Assembly (NCBI RefSeq): GCF_030817415.1
Contig: NZ_JAUSZI010000002.1
Location: 5,642,001-5,706,000 of the forward strand
Source: Streptomyces umbrinus
GTDB taxonomy: Bacteria; Actinomycetota; Actinomycetes; Streptomycetales; Streptomycetaceae
DNA: 64,000 nucleotides
Direction of reading: 5' to 3'
Each line of letters starts with the position of its first letter. Position 1 is the stretch's first letter. The notes under the pieces are model-generated. The model was given only the letters and a program-made list of their open reading frames with translations. It searched no databases and had not been told where the DNA came from. A program made the translations under genes and the position numbers. Shown in pieces: positions 8,053-16,856 of the stretch.

Positions 8053-8460
8053 CTACCAGATGATGACCCCGCCACCGATGCCCAACGCCCGTCGAGCCGC
8101 GTTCACGATGTTGTCCAGGCGGCGGCTCACGTCGTCGGCGTGCTCGGCGTGGGACTTCCGCGACCCCGTCCCCGCATCCGTCCCCGCCTCCGCCGTCATG
8201 TGATCGGCGATCCGCGCCAGATGCGTACGGAGCAGATCGCACTCGGCGAGGAAGTCGGACACCTCGTCCGGCGCCACCGTCAGGTCCTCGGTGGCCAGCC
8301 GCGGGAAGAACCGCGCGCCGAGCGAACGGACCGGCTCCGACCCCCACACCTCCGTACGCCACCGCTCCCAGCCGGCCACGTCGGAGGACTCGGGCGGAAC
8401 GTCCAGCACCTCGATGCCGCCCTCCGCTCTGGGCACGTACACATCGACCGACAGACTCAT
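8053..8460 (-). CDS. Hypothetical protein, 135 aa
   Basis: The likely start is at 8460 (MSLSVDVYVPRAEGGIEVLD). No signal peptide or membrane helix is visible. The N-terminal half is mixed alpha/beta and the second half mostly helical (DEVSDFLAECDLLRTHLARIADHM, then DDVSRRLDNIVNAARRALGIGGG). I do not recognise the family. The organisation resembles small conserved cytosolic Streptomyces proteins with a C-terminal helical hairpin. It converges on the VOC gene across a shared terminator, and about 650 bp of non-coding DNA lies upstream. Confidence 0.65.
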   Translation of the reverse strand: MSLSVDVYVPRAEGGIEVLDVPPESSDVAGWERWRTEVWGSEPVRSLGARFFPRLATEDLTVAPDEVSDFLAECDLLRTHLARIADHMTAEAGTDAGTGSRKSHAEHADDVSRRLDNIVNAARRALGIGGGVIIW

Positions 8461-9113
8461 GGCAGGGAGTCGACCACGGACGGGCCCCGCCGGTCCACCA
8501 CGCCCGGGCCAAACGCCCGCCCCCTCCACGGACGGGTGAGGCGTCAACGGCCTCTGGAGTCGGCGTCCTTGTTATTCGGACGAGCCCTGAACAAGGACCG
8601 AAAACACGCATTGCCCAGCCGCGCCCATTCCATTAACCTTTCCTCCGTGACTGCCGGGTCGGCCTTGGGCCAACAGCGAGTAGGGTTCCCGGCCTCCGAG
8701 TGAGGCCCGGGCGGGCCAGAGGGCCGCCCTTTCTGATTCAAGCGCGCCGAGCGCTCGTACGGAGTTTCCTGTACGAGTGCCATGCCGCGCCGCACGCGCG
8801 ACGCCACGCCACGCCAGATCACAACCTCCGCGTGCCGTTCCGCATACCGCATACCGCATACCTCGTACCGCGTACCGCGTGCCACCACGTATCCGCACGT
8901 CTCCCTGCCGGTGCCGCCGCAGGTGCATGCCCAGCAGACGTCTGCCCTGTCGACGTCCGCCGGGTGCGCATCAGCCCTGCCGGCGTTCGCCCTGCCGGGA
9001 ATTCGCGCGCCTTCATCTCGTCATCACCGCACCGCCACCACGGGCGTACCCGAATTCGCCCCGTGGCGATTCCACATGTCCCGATCCAGTAATCACAGAG
9101 AAGAAAGAAGAGA
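8461..9113. other. 653-bp region without a convincing gene
   Basis: Frames here are short and have proline/arginine-rich translations without recognisable domains. The region is the promoter area of two divergent genes (8460 leftward, 9114 rightward) and contains short tandem repeats at 8841-8882 and stretches of repeated GCC/GTC triplets. AT-richer patches near 8575-8640 are the likeliest promoter sites for the leftward gene. Confidence 0.5.
8841..8882. repeat. Six degenerate 7-bp tandem repeats
   Basis: Units run CGCATAC three times, then CTCGTAC, CGCGTAC and CGCGTGC, with a constant 7-bp period. They lie in non-coding DNA about 230 bp before the gene at 9114. Such slippage-prone arrays can vary in copy number; no function is evident. 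Confidence 0.75.
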
Positions 9114-9971
9114 ATGCCCAACGATTTCAACCAGCAGGTCATCGAAGAGTTCCGCGCCAACGCGGGCCAGGTCGGCGGCTATTTCGAAGGAGCCCGGCTG
9201 ATCCTGCTGACCACCACAGGAGCGCGCTCGGGCAAGCGGCACACGACCCCGCTCGCCTACTACCCCGACGGCGGCGCGAGCGTGCTGGTCATCGCCTCGG
9301 CCGCCGGCGCCCCGCAGCACCCCGACTGGTTCAGCAACCTCCTCAATCACCCCCAAGTCACCGTGGAGACAGGGGTGTTCACGTACGAGGCGACGGCGGA
9401 GCCGCTGGCGGGCGCCGAACGGGACAAGGCCTTCGCCCGTCTGGTCGAAGCCGAACCGGGCTGGGCGGACTACCAGGCGAAGACCACGCGGGTGATCCCG
9501 GTGGTCGCCCTCCACGAGATCCCCGTCGACGGCCCGCCGAACGTGAACGCCTCCTCGACGGGCCAGGGACTCAAGGTCATCCATGACGCGTTCCGCCGTG
9601 AACTCGCCCTGATACGAAAGGAGTTCACCACCGCCGGGCCCACCCTCGGTGCCCAGCTCCGCGTCAACTGTCTGACCCTCTGCGCGGGCCTGCACAACCA
9701 CCACACCGGCGAGGAACTCGGCATCTTCCCGTTCCTGGCCGGCAGCCGCCCCGAACTCGCCCCCGCCCTGGACCGCCTGCGCGAGGAACACGAGCGCATC
9801 GCCTCCCTGACCGCGGAGTTGAAGCGGATCATCGGCGACGACTCCGCGGATCCCCAGCACGCACGCCGGGAGGTCGAACGCCTCACCGCCGAGCTGGAGA
9901 CCCATCTGGCGTACGAGGAGGAGCAGTTGATCCCCGCACTCGACGCACCACCGACGGAGCCGTCCCGGTAG
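9114..9971 (+). CDS. Fusion of F420-type nitroreductase (DDN family) and hemerythrin domain
   Basis: This 285-residue protein has two distinct domains. Residues 1-145 match the deazaflavin-dependent nitroreductase/nitroreductase-quinone family (RLILLTTTGARSGKRHTTPLAY, then LVIASAAGAPQHPDWFSNL, then TTRVIPVVALHE). This split-barrel fold binds F420H2 in actinobacteria. Residues 155-280 are a four-helix hemerythrin/HHE domain with ligand-like motifs LHNHHTGEE, REEHERI and ETHLAYEEEQLIPAL, expected to bind a di-iron centre that senses or carries O2 or NO. The combination suggests a flavin-type reductase wired to an oxygen or NO sensor. Substrate and partners are unknown, and it has no operon partner. 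Confidence 0.85.
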   Translation: MPNDFNQQVIEEFRANAGQVGGYFEGARLILLTTTGARSGKRHTTPLAYYPDGGASVLVIASAAGAPQHPDWFSNLLNHPQVTVETGVFTYEATAEPLAGAERDKAFARLVEAEPGWADYQAKTTRVIPVVALHEIPVDGPPNVNASSTGQGLKVIHDAFRRELALIRKEFTTAGPTLGAQLRVNCLTLCAGLHNHHTGEELGIFPFLAGSRPELAPALDRLREEHERIASLTAELKRIIGDDSADPQHARREVERLTAELETHLAYEEEQLIPALDAPPTEPSR

Positions 9972-10323
9972 CTCGGCCTGTACGCCAACCGGCGGGGAGA
10001 TCGGCGGGGGCAACCGGTGCGCGGCCGACTGGCCCGCCCGGGAGGGGAGACGCGGGCCACAACGGGGGGCGTCCAGCCGCTCACCGGCAAGATCACACCA
10101 GCCACGGCCGTGTCGGTCGGGGGCGGGTGGAGCGGCGGCGGGCCGGTCAGTCGGTGCTGTAGTCCGGACGCCGGCGGGGGAGGTCCTGATGGAGGCGTCG
10201 GGGGCCGTGGGGGTGCCCGGGAGCCGGATGCGGGGATCCACTAGGTCCCGTCTGCCTGGCCGGCTGCCCGTCCAACGGGTCGCGGACGGCCTGCCACGCC
10301 ATCCAAGCCTGCGGGCGAGACTC
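9972..10323. other. 352-bp intergenic region, no gene seen
   Basis: The region lies between the ends of two convergent genes. Translations in all frames are Gly/Arg/Pro low complexity, and no perfect hairpin as strong as elsewhere in the window was found. Confidence 0.5.
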
Positions 10324-12447
10324 TCACTCGAACGGCAACGGCCGCGCATGCACCACGTCCAGCCGTGACACGGCCCGCGTGAGCACGACGTACAGCCGAT
10401 GCAGCCCTCGGGTCTCCCCCTCCGCGATCGCCGCCGGCTCCACGGCGACGACATGGTCGTACTCCAGGCCCTTCGCGAGCCCCGCCGCCAACACCGTGAC
10501 GCGCGCGCCGAGTTGGTCGACCCCGGCCGCCTCGATACCGGCGCCGCCGAGCGCCTCCCGCACCCGTACGACGTCCGAGTCGGCCGTGATGACGCCCACC
10601 GACCCCTCGTACGAGAGGGCGCGTCGCACGGCCTCGACGGTCTCGCCGAGTACGTCGTCCGTGTGGAGCATCCTCAACTCGCCGTCCCTGCGCAGGGATT
10701 GGCCCGGAGGAACTCCGACGTCCAGCCTCGCCAGTACCCGGTTGGCCAGTTCGACCACCGCCTGAGGGACCCGGAAGCCGGTGGTCAGCGGCACGACCAC
10801 CGCCTCCGGTCTGCCCAGGTGACTGAGGAGTTCGCCCCATTCCCGGGCAGCCCACGGTGTGGTCCCCTGTGCGAGATCGCCGAGTACGGTGAGCGACCCG
10901 TAGACCGCCCGCCGGCCGATCGCCCGGCACTCCATCGGGGACAGGTCCTGCGCCTCGTCGATCACCAAGTGCCCATAACTTTCCGGGTGCTCGATCAGAC
11001 CGGCGACCTCGTCGAGGAGGACGTGATCGGCCGCCGACCATCGCGCGGACTTCCACGACCGGGGCGGCCGCGCCCAGAGCAGCGCCTTCTGCTCATCCGC
11101 GTCCAGCACCCCGTCCGCCGCCGCGGCCAACACGGCCGGATCGGCGAGCAGTTCGGCGACGACCTCCTCCGGCCGCGCCTTGGGCCACACGGCGTCGACG
11201 TACGTGCCGACGGGCCGCGCCCGCGAGATCTTCTGCACCCAGGCGCTGGACTGGGGCCCGGCACGCCGTTCGGCCCGCTCCCGCACGTACCGCACGATCC
11301 GCGTCCGGACCCGCTCGCGCCCGACGGCGTACGGCAGTTCCTCGGCCCGTACGCCCGCCACGATCCGCGCGAGTGCCTCACCGGGCACCCGCCACCGGTA
11401 CGAACCGTCCGGCACCGCAAGGCCGTTGACCCCCTCGCCTCCTTCCGAGCCGACCCTGACGTAGAGGGCTCGCCGCAGCACCTCCGCCATACGGGCATCG
11501 TGCTTGACGACCGCGGCGGCCTCGCCGTCCTCACCCGTGACCGGGTGCCGCCCGATCTCCTCCCCGACCGTGGACTGCCGTACGCCGGTCTCACCGAGGG
11601 CGGGCAGCACCTCCGAGATGTAGGAGAGGAAGGTGCGGTTCGGCCCCAGGATCAGCAGTCCGCCGCGCTGGACGCGCTGCGGGAACGTGTAGAGCAGATA
11701 CGCGGCCCGGTGCAGCCCGACGGCCGTCTTCCCGGTGCCGGGCGCGCCCTGCACACAGACGGAGACGGTGAGGTCCGCCCGTACGAGTTCGTCCTGGTCG
11801 GGCTGGATGGTGGCGGCGATGTCGCGCATGGGGCCGACTCGGGGCCGCTCGATCTCGTTCGCGAGGATGCGGCTGCCGCCCGGCGGCGCCGGGAGGGACC
11901 CCTCTGGGTGGCGCCCGTCCGGGAGGTGTCCGGCCCCGAGGTGCCCTTCCGCGAGCGGCTCGACCTCCAGGGGCTCGTCCTCCAGACCCGTGAGGTCGGC
12001 CGAGTCGCCGCGGCTTCCCGGCGCCCAGCCGAACCGCCGCCGCACCCGCACACCCTGTGGATCGCGGGCGCTCGCCTGGTAGAAGGCGCGCGACACGGGA
12101 GCCCGCCAGTCCACGACGAGGGGCGGCGCGGAGGGGTGCTCGGTGATCCTCCGCCGCCCGACGTGGTAGCTCTGCCCGGCGTGATCACCGGCGCCGCCAC
12201 GCTCACCCCCGAAGTCCAACCGCCCGAAGAACAAAGGCCCTTCGGGCAGCTCCCGCATCTCCTTGGCCCGACTGCGGAGCCGATACCCGAGCACTTCGGC
12301 GTCGGCACCGGACGCGGACACGTCCTCTCCGGTGAAGACATGTTCCTGAGCACCGTCGACCATCGCGGCGAGGGCGGCGCGGCAGGTGTCGTGGTAGGCG
12401 CGTTCCTTGGTGAGGGAGGTGATGAGAAGGGGGTCGGGTGGCGTCAT
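10324..12447 (-). CDS. HelD/HelR-like superfamily 1 helicase (RNA polymerase-associated)
   Basis: This 707-residue protein has a long N-terminal arm (1-200), then Walker A GAPGTGKTAV (about 234-242). A PDQDELVR Q-motif-like segment precedes it. VIDEAQDLSPMECRAIGRRA is motif II, and the C-terminus GLHRLYVVLTRAVSRLDVVH is motif VI. The arrangement is that of UvrD/Rep-like HelD proteins, which use their arms to pry RNA polymerase off nucleic acid and recycle it. The actinobacterial HelR subgroup protects against rifamycins. Which subgroup this belongs to needs an alignment. A TetR gene lies 84 bp upstream on the same strand, separated by an AT-rich promoter-like stretch at 12455-12495. Confidence 0.85.
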   Translation of the reverse strand: MTPPDPLLITSLTKERAYHDTCRAALAAMVDGAQEHVFTGEDVSASGADAEVLGYRLRSRAKEMRELPEGPLFFGRLDFGGERGGAGDHAGQSYHVGRRRITEHPSAPPLVVDWRAPVSRAFYQASARDPQGVRVRRRFGWAPGSRGDSADLTGLEDEPLEVEPLAEGHLGAGHLPDGRHPEGSLPAPPGGSRILANEIERPRVGPMRDIAATIQPDQDELVRADLTVSVCVQGAPGTGKTAVGLHRAAYLLYTFPQRVQRGGLLILGPNRTFLSYISEVLPALGETGVRQSTVGEEIGRHPVTGEDGEAAAVVKHDARMAEVLRRALYVRVGSEGGEGVNGLAVPDGSYRWRVPGEALARIVAGVRAEELPYAVGRERVRTRIVRYVRERAERRAGPQSSAWVQKISRARPVGTYVDAVWPKARPEEVVAELLADPAVLAAAADGVLDADEQKALLWARPPRSWKSARWSAADHVLLDEVAGLIEHPESYGHLVIDEAQDLSPMECRAIGRRAVYGSLTVLGDLAQGTTPWAAREWGELLSHLGRPEAVVVPLTTGFRVPQAVVELANRVLARLDVGVPPGQSLRRDGELRMLHTDDVLGETVEAVRRALSYEGSVGVITADSDVVRVREALGGAGIEAAGVDQLGARVTVLAAGLAKGLEYDHVVAVEPAAIAEGETRGLHRLYVVLTRAVSRLDVVHARPLPFE

Positions 12448-12531
12448 TCGAGCAAGGATAACCGAATAACGTAACCGAGTTAAAGTTTTTACCTAGTCAC
12501 GGAATGGCCACTGCTCGACGCCTGCGCGGCG

Positions 12532-13137
12532 TCACACACAGCGGGGCAGCCCGGCCTCAAGCCGAGCGAACGCGCCCTCCGCCGCGACGACGGCATCCCG
12601 CCGCACCTCCGCGACCGGCTCGCCGTCCGCGATCCGCCGCCAGTTCTCCTGCGCGAGGATCCGCTGCACGGCGATGATCTGCCCGGCGGCGAGCCGGGCA
12701 TCGAGGCCACCGCCGAGCGCCTCGGCGAGGGCGTCCTCGGACCGCTCCAGATACTCGTACAGCCGCGCGACCAGCGATGGCGTCCCGTAGAGCAGCCGGT
12801 GAAAGGCGAGGATGCGCGGGTCCCCGTTGACCCCGGTGATCGGGTCGCTCCGCTCGATCCCCGCCAGGAACTGCCGCCGCAGCGCGTCGACGGCGGACTC
12901 CCCCGACGCCCGCGCGGCGACCACCCGCGCGGCCTCGTCCTCGTGATCGGCGAACCGGTGCAGAACCAGGTCCTCCTTCGACGAGAAGTACCGAAAGAGG
13001 GTCGGCTTCGAGATCTGGGCGGCGGCGGCCACCTCCGCGACGGAGACCCGCTCGAACCCCTTCTGCAGGAAGAGCGCGATGGCGACGTTCGAAACATCCT
13101 GGTACATGCGCATTTTCTTGCGCTCACGCAACCCCAT
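12532..13137 (-). CDS. TetR/AcrR-family repressor
   Basis: About 201 residues from MGLRERKKMRMYQDV. An upstream in-frame ATG at 13245 would add 36 low-complexity residues (GARGAAGATGVTRAVSGAS), which I consider untranslated or dispensable. The N-terminal DNA-binding domain is canonical: VSNVAIALFLQKGFERVSV, then AEVAAAAQISKPTLFRYFSS, then KEDLV. The C-terminal ligand domain is not recognisable. It is divergent from the quinone-oxidoreductase gene, with a perfect inverted repeat at 13367-13392 just before that gene, so it most likely represses it and perhaps itself. The helicase gene lies 84 bp downstream and could be co-transcribed. Confidence 0.88.
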   Translation of the reverse strand: MGLRERKKMRMYQDVSNVAIALFLQKGFERVSVAEVAAAAQISKPTLFRYFSSKEDLVLHRFADHEDEAARVVAARASGESAVDALRRQFLAGIERSDPITGVNGDPRILAFHRLLYGTPSLVARLYEYLERSEDALAEALGGGLDARLAAGQIIAVQRILAQENWRRIADGEPVAEVRRDAVVAAEGAFARLEAGLPRCV

Positions 13138-13366
13138 GCCACCCACCGCACCCGCCTCACGCGGCGCACCCACGGCGCTCGCCCCACTCACCGCACGCGT
13201 GACGCCGGTCGCACCCGCGGCACCCCTCGCACCCGTCTCGCCCATGCCCCGAGCCTACGCACTTTCCGGACTCCCGCCCTCCCCTTGAACACCACTTCCT
13301 CGGCCCCTTGGCCAGTTCCGGCCCCTATTGCCGACCCCTCGTACCGGCTCCTCTTACCGGCCCCTC

Positions 13367-13392
13367 TTGACCTCAACCGAACTTGAGGTCAA
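13367..13392. promoter_or_regulatory. Perfect 26-bp inverted repeat, probable TetR operator
   Basis: TTGACCTCAA, CCGAAC, TTGAGGTCAA: 10-bp perfect arms with a 6-nt spacer, 38 bp before the GTG start of the quinone oxidoreductase gene. The left arm also reads TTGACC, a possible -35 hexamer. TetR proteins bind palindromes of this size in divergent promoters. Confidence 0.75.
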
Positions 13393-13430
13393 AGAGTGGG
13401 CGCTCCATCCCCTCCCTTTTGGAGATTCCC

Positions 13431-14402
13431 GTGCGAGCAGCCCAGGTGACACGGTTCGGCGACCCGTCGGTCCTGACCACGACCGACCTCCCGGACCCGG
13501 TCCCCGCCCCCGGCGAGGTAATGATCGACGTCGCGTACGCGGACACGATCTTCGTGGAGACGCAGATACGGTCCGGCTGGGGCGGCGAATACTTCCCGGT
13601 GACCCCTCCATACGTCCCCGGGGGCGGCGTCTCGGGAGTAGTGAGCGCCCTGGGCCCGGACGTCCCCGCGGAGTGGCTGGGCCGCCGGGTCACTTCGTTC
13701 GTGACGGGCGCGTACGCGAACCGAGCCGTGGCGGCGGCCTCGGCCCTGACGGTCGTACCGGACGCCTTGGATCTACTCCAGGCGGCGGCCCTGGTCCACG
13801 ACGGAGTGACATCGACGGGCCTCCTGGAACTCACCGCGGTGACCGAGACGGACCGGGTCCTGATCCTGGGCGCCTCGGGCGGCATGGGCACCCTCCTGGT
13901 CCAGCTGGCCCATGCGCGGGGTGCCCGGGTGGTGGGCGTGGCCCGAGGAGAGGCGAAGCTCGCCCTCGTACGGGACCTCGGCGCGGACGCGGTCGTCGAC
14001 GCGACGTCCCCCGACTGGCCGGCCCTGGCCCGCCACACCCTCGGCGGCTCCGACGGCGCGGCGGACGTGGTCCTGGACGGGGTGGGCGGCGAACTCGGCG
14101 CGAGGGCCTTCCCCTTGACGGCCAACGGCGGCCGCTTCTCGGCCCACGGCGCCCCGACCGGCGGCTTCGCCCCTCTGAACCCGACGGAGGCCAAGCACCG
14201 CGACATCACGCTCTTCGGCATCGCGGACGTCCAGTTCAGCCCGTCCGACCTCACCCGCCTGACCGCCTATGCCCTCGGGGAGGCCGCGGCGGGGCGGTTG
14301 CGGGCGGTTATTGGGGAGGTGTTCTCGCTGGAGGGGGCGGGGGAGGCACATCGGGCCGTCGAGGGGCGGGAGTTGCTGGGGAAGGTGGTGCTGAAGTGCT
14401 GA
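13431..14402 (+). CDS. Zinc-less MDR alcohol dehydrogenase / quinone oxidoreductase
   Basis: This is 323 residues from GTG 13431, chosen because GGAG lies 8 nt upstream and the product then starts VRAAQVTRFGDPSVLT as in quinone oxidoreductases. A GroES-like N-terminal domain is followed by the Rossmann motif LILGASGGMGTLLVQLA (near residues 138-154) and a C-terminal GKVVLKC end. The structural zinc cysteines of classical alcohol dehydrogenases are absent. Expected activity is NADPH-dependent reduction of quinones or enones. It is divergent from and probably controlled by the TetR gene. Its last 95 bp overlap the convergent kinase gene. Confidence 0.9.
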   Translation: MRAAQVTRFGDPSVLTTTDLPDPVPAPGEVMIDVAYADTIFVETQIRSGWGGEYFPVTPPYVPGGGVSGVVSALGPDVPAEWLGRRVTSFVTGAYANRAVAAASALTVVPDALDLLQAAALVHDGVTSTGLLELTAVTETDRVLILGASGGMGTLLVQLAHARGARVVGVARGEAKLALVRDLGADAVVDATSPDWPALARHTLGGSDGAADVVLDGVGGELGARAFPLTANGGRFSAHGAPTGGFAPLNPTEAKHRDITLFGIADVQFSPSDLTRLTAYALGEAAAGRLRAVIGEVFSLEGAGEAHRAVEGRELLGKVVLKC

Positions 14403-15495
14403 ACCGGCACCACTTCCCAAGCGCCCGCTCGATGTCGGCCACATCCGGGACGTCATCGAGTCCCAACGGTCCGGCCGCGGCCTTCAATGCCTTGCGGACC
14501 ACGGCTGTCGATCGCGCCAGCTCCCGGCGACCGGGGCGGTCGGGGTGGCCGGTCAGCGACTGTGCAGCGCGCACCACGTCCGGATAGACGGACTGCGCAC
14601 GCTCGAACTCGATGTAGTGCCGCAGATCCCGTGCCACGCCGTCGACCGAGTCTGGGTTCGTGCGTCGAAGTGCCCGGCACCAGCCGTCGATCACCCGCTC
14701 CCGCTGCGGCTTCGGGTACCGCATCCGCACTAGGTGAATGGCAAGGTCGTGCAGCGGGTCGCCGTATGTTGCGAGTTCCCAGTCGACACAGACCAGGGGC
14801 GGTGCACCGGAACGGGTCACGATCACGTTGTCCCGGTGGAGATCCGCGTGCAGCAGAGCGAACGGTCGCCGGGTCATGGCGGGCAGGCGATCGGCGAACC
14901 GTCGCATCGCGTCCTCGGGGACGCCCAGCGCGACGAACAGCTGCCCGAACACATGCCAATTGGGCTCACGCACCTGGTGGTCCACCTGTGCCGTCAGCAG
15001 CCGCAGGAACCCTCGGCTGTCCCGGTCGTCGGAGGACCAGTCCGCGGGCAGCGGCGGCAGTGCCTCCCGGCCGACCTGCGCCATCCGCGCCAGCAGGCCG
15101 GCCAACTCCTCGACGAAATCGCCGGGCACTGCTGTGCCGTCCGGGTGCAGTGCGGAGAGTGGAACTCCATCCACATAGCTGTGGATGGAGGCCTCGCGGC
15201 CGACGGCCAGGCAGCGCGGCACCTGGTGCGGCAACACCCTGCCGACGGCATCCAGGACTTCCCCTTCTCGCGGCCAGGTGCGCACGACCACCGGCAGTGC
15301 CTCCGGCCTGCGGATCCGCACCGTCACGGGCGTGCCGACCTCGCACTCCACATGCCGAGCCAGCCCCTCCGTCAGCGGCAGCACGAAGTTCTGGTTGTGA
15401 TGCCCACGGAGCCTGACACCGGCGCGTATCGCGTGTCGTACGAACTCGTCGCGGGCGTCCGCGAGAGCGTGATCGTCGGGTTCGACCAAGGACAT
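14308..15495 (-). CDS. APH-fold small-molecule kinase (first of a tandem pair)
   Basis: This 395-residue protein has the aminoglycoside-phosphotransferase/choline-kinase catalytic core: ALLHADLHRDNVIV (catalytic loop, Asp in HADLH) and VCVDWELATYGDPLHDLAIH (metal-binding Asp in DWE). An N-lobe strand pair precedes. The last ~35 residues (SPATPAPRRPDVPPPPPPAR) are proline-rich, extend beyond the fold and overlap the 3' end of the opposite-strand dehydrogenase. An AGGAG site lies 7 nt before ATG 15495. It starts 13 bp after the preceding kinase ends. The substrate is unknown, and resistance is not implied by the fold. Confidence 0.85.
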   Translation of the reverse strand: MSLVEPDDHALADARDEFVRHAIRAGVRLRGHHNQNFVLPLTEGLARHVECEVGTPVTVRIRRPEALPVVVRTWPREGEVLDAVGRVLPHQVPRCLAVGREASIHSYVDGVPLSALHPDGTAVPGDFVEELAGLLARMAQVGREALPPLPADWSSDDRDSRGFLRLLTAQVDHQVREPNWHVFGQLFVALGVPEDAMRRFADRLPAMTRRPFALLHADLHRDNVIVTRSGAPPLVCVDWELATYGDPLHDLAIHLVRMRYPKPQRERVIDGWCRALRRTNPDSVDGVARDLRHYIEFERAQSVYPDVVRAAQSLTGHPDRPGRRELARSTAVVRKALKAAAGPLGLDDVPDVADIERALGKWCRFSTSAPPSPATPAPRRPDVPPPPPPARTPPQ

Positions 15496-15508
15496 GGACG
15501 TCTCCTGA

Positions 15509-16600
15509 TCAGGGTTGGGGCGATTTACGCGCTCTGTCGCCCCAACGCAGGAGTGCCGCCTCGATCTCCAACAGGCTCGGCCGGGACGTCAGTCCCAGCG
15601 GCTCGGCCGCCGCCCAGAGCACGTCCCACACCTTCCAGCTCGCCTCGCGGAGCCGCCGACGGTCGAACCTCCCTGTGACGCCGAGGGACTGTGTCTCACG
15701 GATGACGTCCGTGAAGAGGGACTGCGCCTTCTTGTAGGCGAGCAGCCTCGGCAGATCCTCGACCCAGCCTTCGGAACTCCCTTCTCTGACCTCTTCGGCA
15801 ATCGCACACCACCGCTGGATGATCTCCCGCTCCTGCTGAACCGGATACCGCATCAGGTGGAGATGGGTTGCGAGGTCGTAGAGAGGATCGCCGAGCATCG
15901 CCAATTCCCAGTCGATGGCCCAGACTTTCCCCGCCGAATCGAGGATGAAGTTCTCGCGGTGCAGATCCCCGTGCAGGAGGCAGAACGGCCTCTCCTTCAG
16001 CCCAGCCACATGCTTTCTGAGATACCCGAAGGAGTCGGGACCAAGTCCGAGATCGGCGAACAACCCTCCGTATCCCGACAGGTTCCGCTCGTACACACGC
16101 TTCTGAGTGAAAAGGATGAGCCGTTCGAGGAATCCCGCGCTGTCCCCCTCATCGGCCCGATCCATCGGCTCACATTTTCGCTTCACGAGCAGGGCGCCCG
16201 AAGTAACAGCGATCATCTGGCGGAACAGTTCGAGGATCTGCTCGGACACCGCCCCGGACACGGCTTCGCCGGACGGATGCCGCTCCCCCAGTGTGACGCC
16301 CTCGATGAATCGCTGCAGGTCCACGCCCTCCACCGGAGCGACCTCGGGAATGACGTCGATGCGTCGCTGCAGATGGTAGAGAAGTTCGTACTCCGACCTG
16401 AAGCAACGCCTGTCGAACCACAGCAGCCTCTCGCGGGGCTCGCGGATCTTCCAGCGCCCCGTGAAGCCGGCCCCCGCCTCGGCCGACAACGAGAACGCAT
16501 ATGTTTCATGGTGGTACCCACACAGGGGCCCTTCGACCGCGTCCGAGTGATCACTCAGATCACTGGCACGCCGTCGCGTCGTGGACGGTTCGGGTGACAT
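15509..16600 (-). CDS. APH-fold small-molecule kinase (second of the pair)
   Basis: This 363-residue protein has the same catalytic signatures as its neighbour: FCLLHGDLHRENFILD and VWAIDWELAMLGDPLYDLATH, with a matching C-terminal MRYPxxxxRExxxxxWC block. The two proteins are diverged paralogues. Codon usage is slightly less GC-biased than in core genes, with more AG- and AA-ending codons, hinting at acquisition. It is first in the two-kinase operon; a 256-bp gap separates it from the HAD gene upstream and probably contains a promoter. Together with the HAD phosphatase it may form a phosphorylation/dephosphorylation pair on an unknown metabolite (inference). Confidence 0.85.
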   Translation of the reverse strand: MSPEPSTTRRRASDLSDHSDAVEGPLCGYHHETYAFSLSAEAGAGFTGRWKIREPRERLLWFDRRCFRSEYELLYHLQRRIDVIPEVAPVEGVDLQRFIEGVTLGERHPSGEAVSGAVSEQILELFRQMIAVTSGALLVKRKCEPMDRADEGDSAGFLERLILFTQKRVYERNLSGYGGLFADLGLGPDSFGYLRKHVAGLKERPFCLLHGDLHRENFILDSAGKVWAIDWELAMLGDPLYDLATHLHLMRYPVQQEREIIQRWCAIAEEVREGSSEGWVEDLPRLLAYKKAQSLFTDVIRETQSLGVTGRFDRRRLREASWKVWDVLWAAAEPLGLTSRPSLLEIEAALLRWGDRARKSPQP

Positions 16601-16856
16601 TGCCCCGTTCTTTCTGGGACCAACCGATGATGGGTGGGGGCAACGTACTACCCCAACGAGTCATGCCGGGTCGGAATCGTTTCGTCCAGTCGCGCTTCAG
16701 ATCTTCGACGAGCGGATGGACTCACCCGTACGGGGACACTCCACACACCACACCCACCACGACACATTGGCGACAACAGGTCCCCTTGCACGACAGAGCG
16801 GACGGGCTTCTCCTCTCCCCTCGGGCGCGTAGCAATTGAGTTCGACAAAGAGAGCG

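Noticed and set aside
8544..8928. Two overlapping minus-strand frames of about 115 codons in the 8.5-8.9 kb gap
   Set aside because: Translations contain the tandem-repeat sequence as RGTRYAVRGMRYAV-like low complexity, with no ribosome site or motif.
10399..12474. 691-codon plus-strand frame opposite the helicase gene
   Set aside because: It is the antisense of a gene with complete helicase motifs, and its translation is Arg/Gly/Pro low complexity.
14308..16600. Calling the two APH-fold genes aminoglycoside resistance genes
   Set aside because: The fold covers many metabolite kinases, and nothing in the sequence or context shows aminoglycoside specificity.
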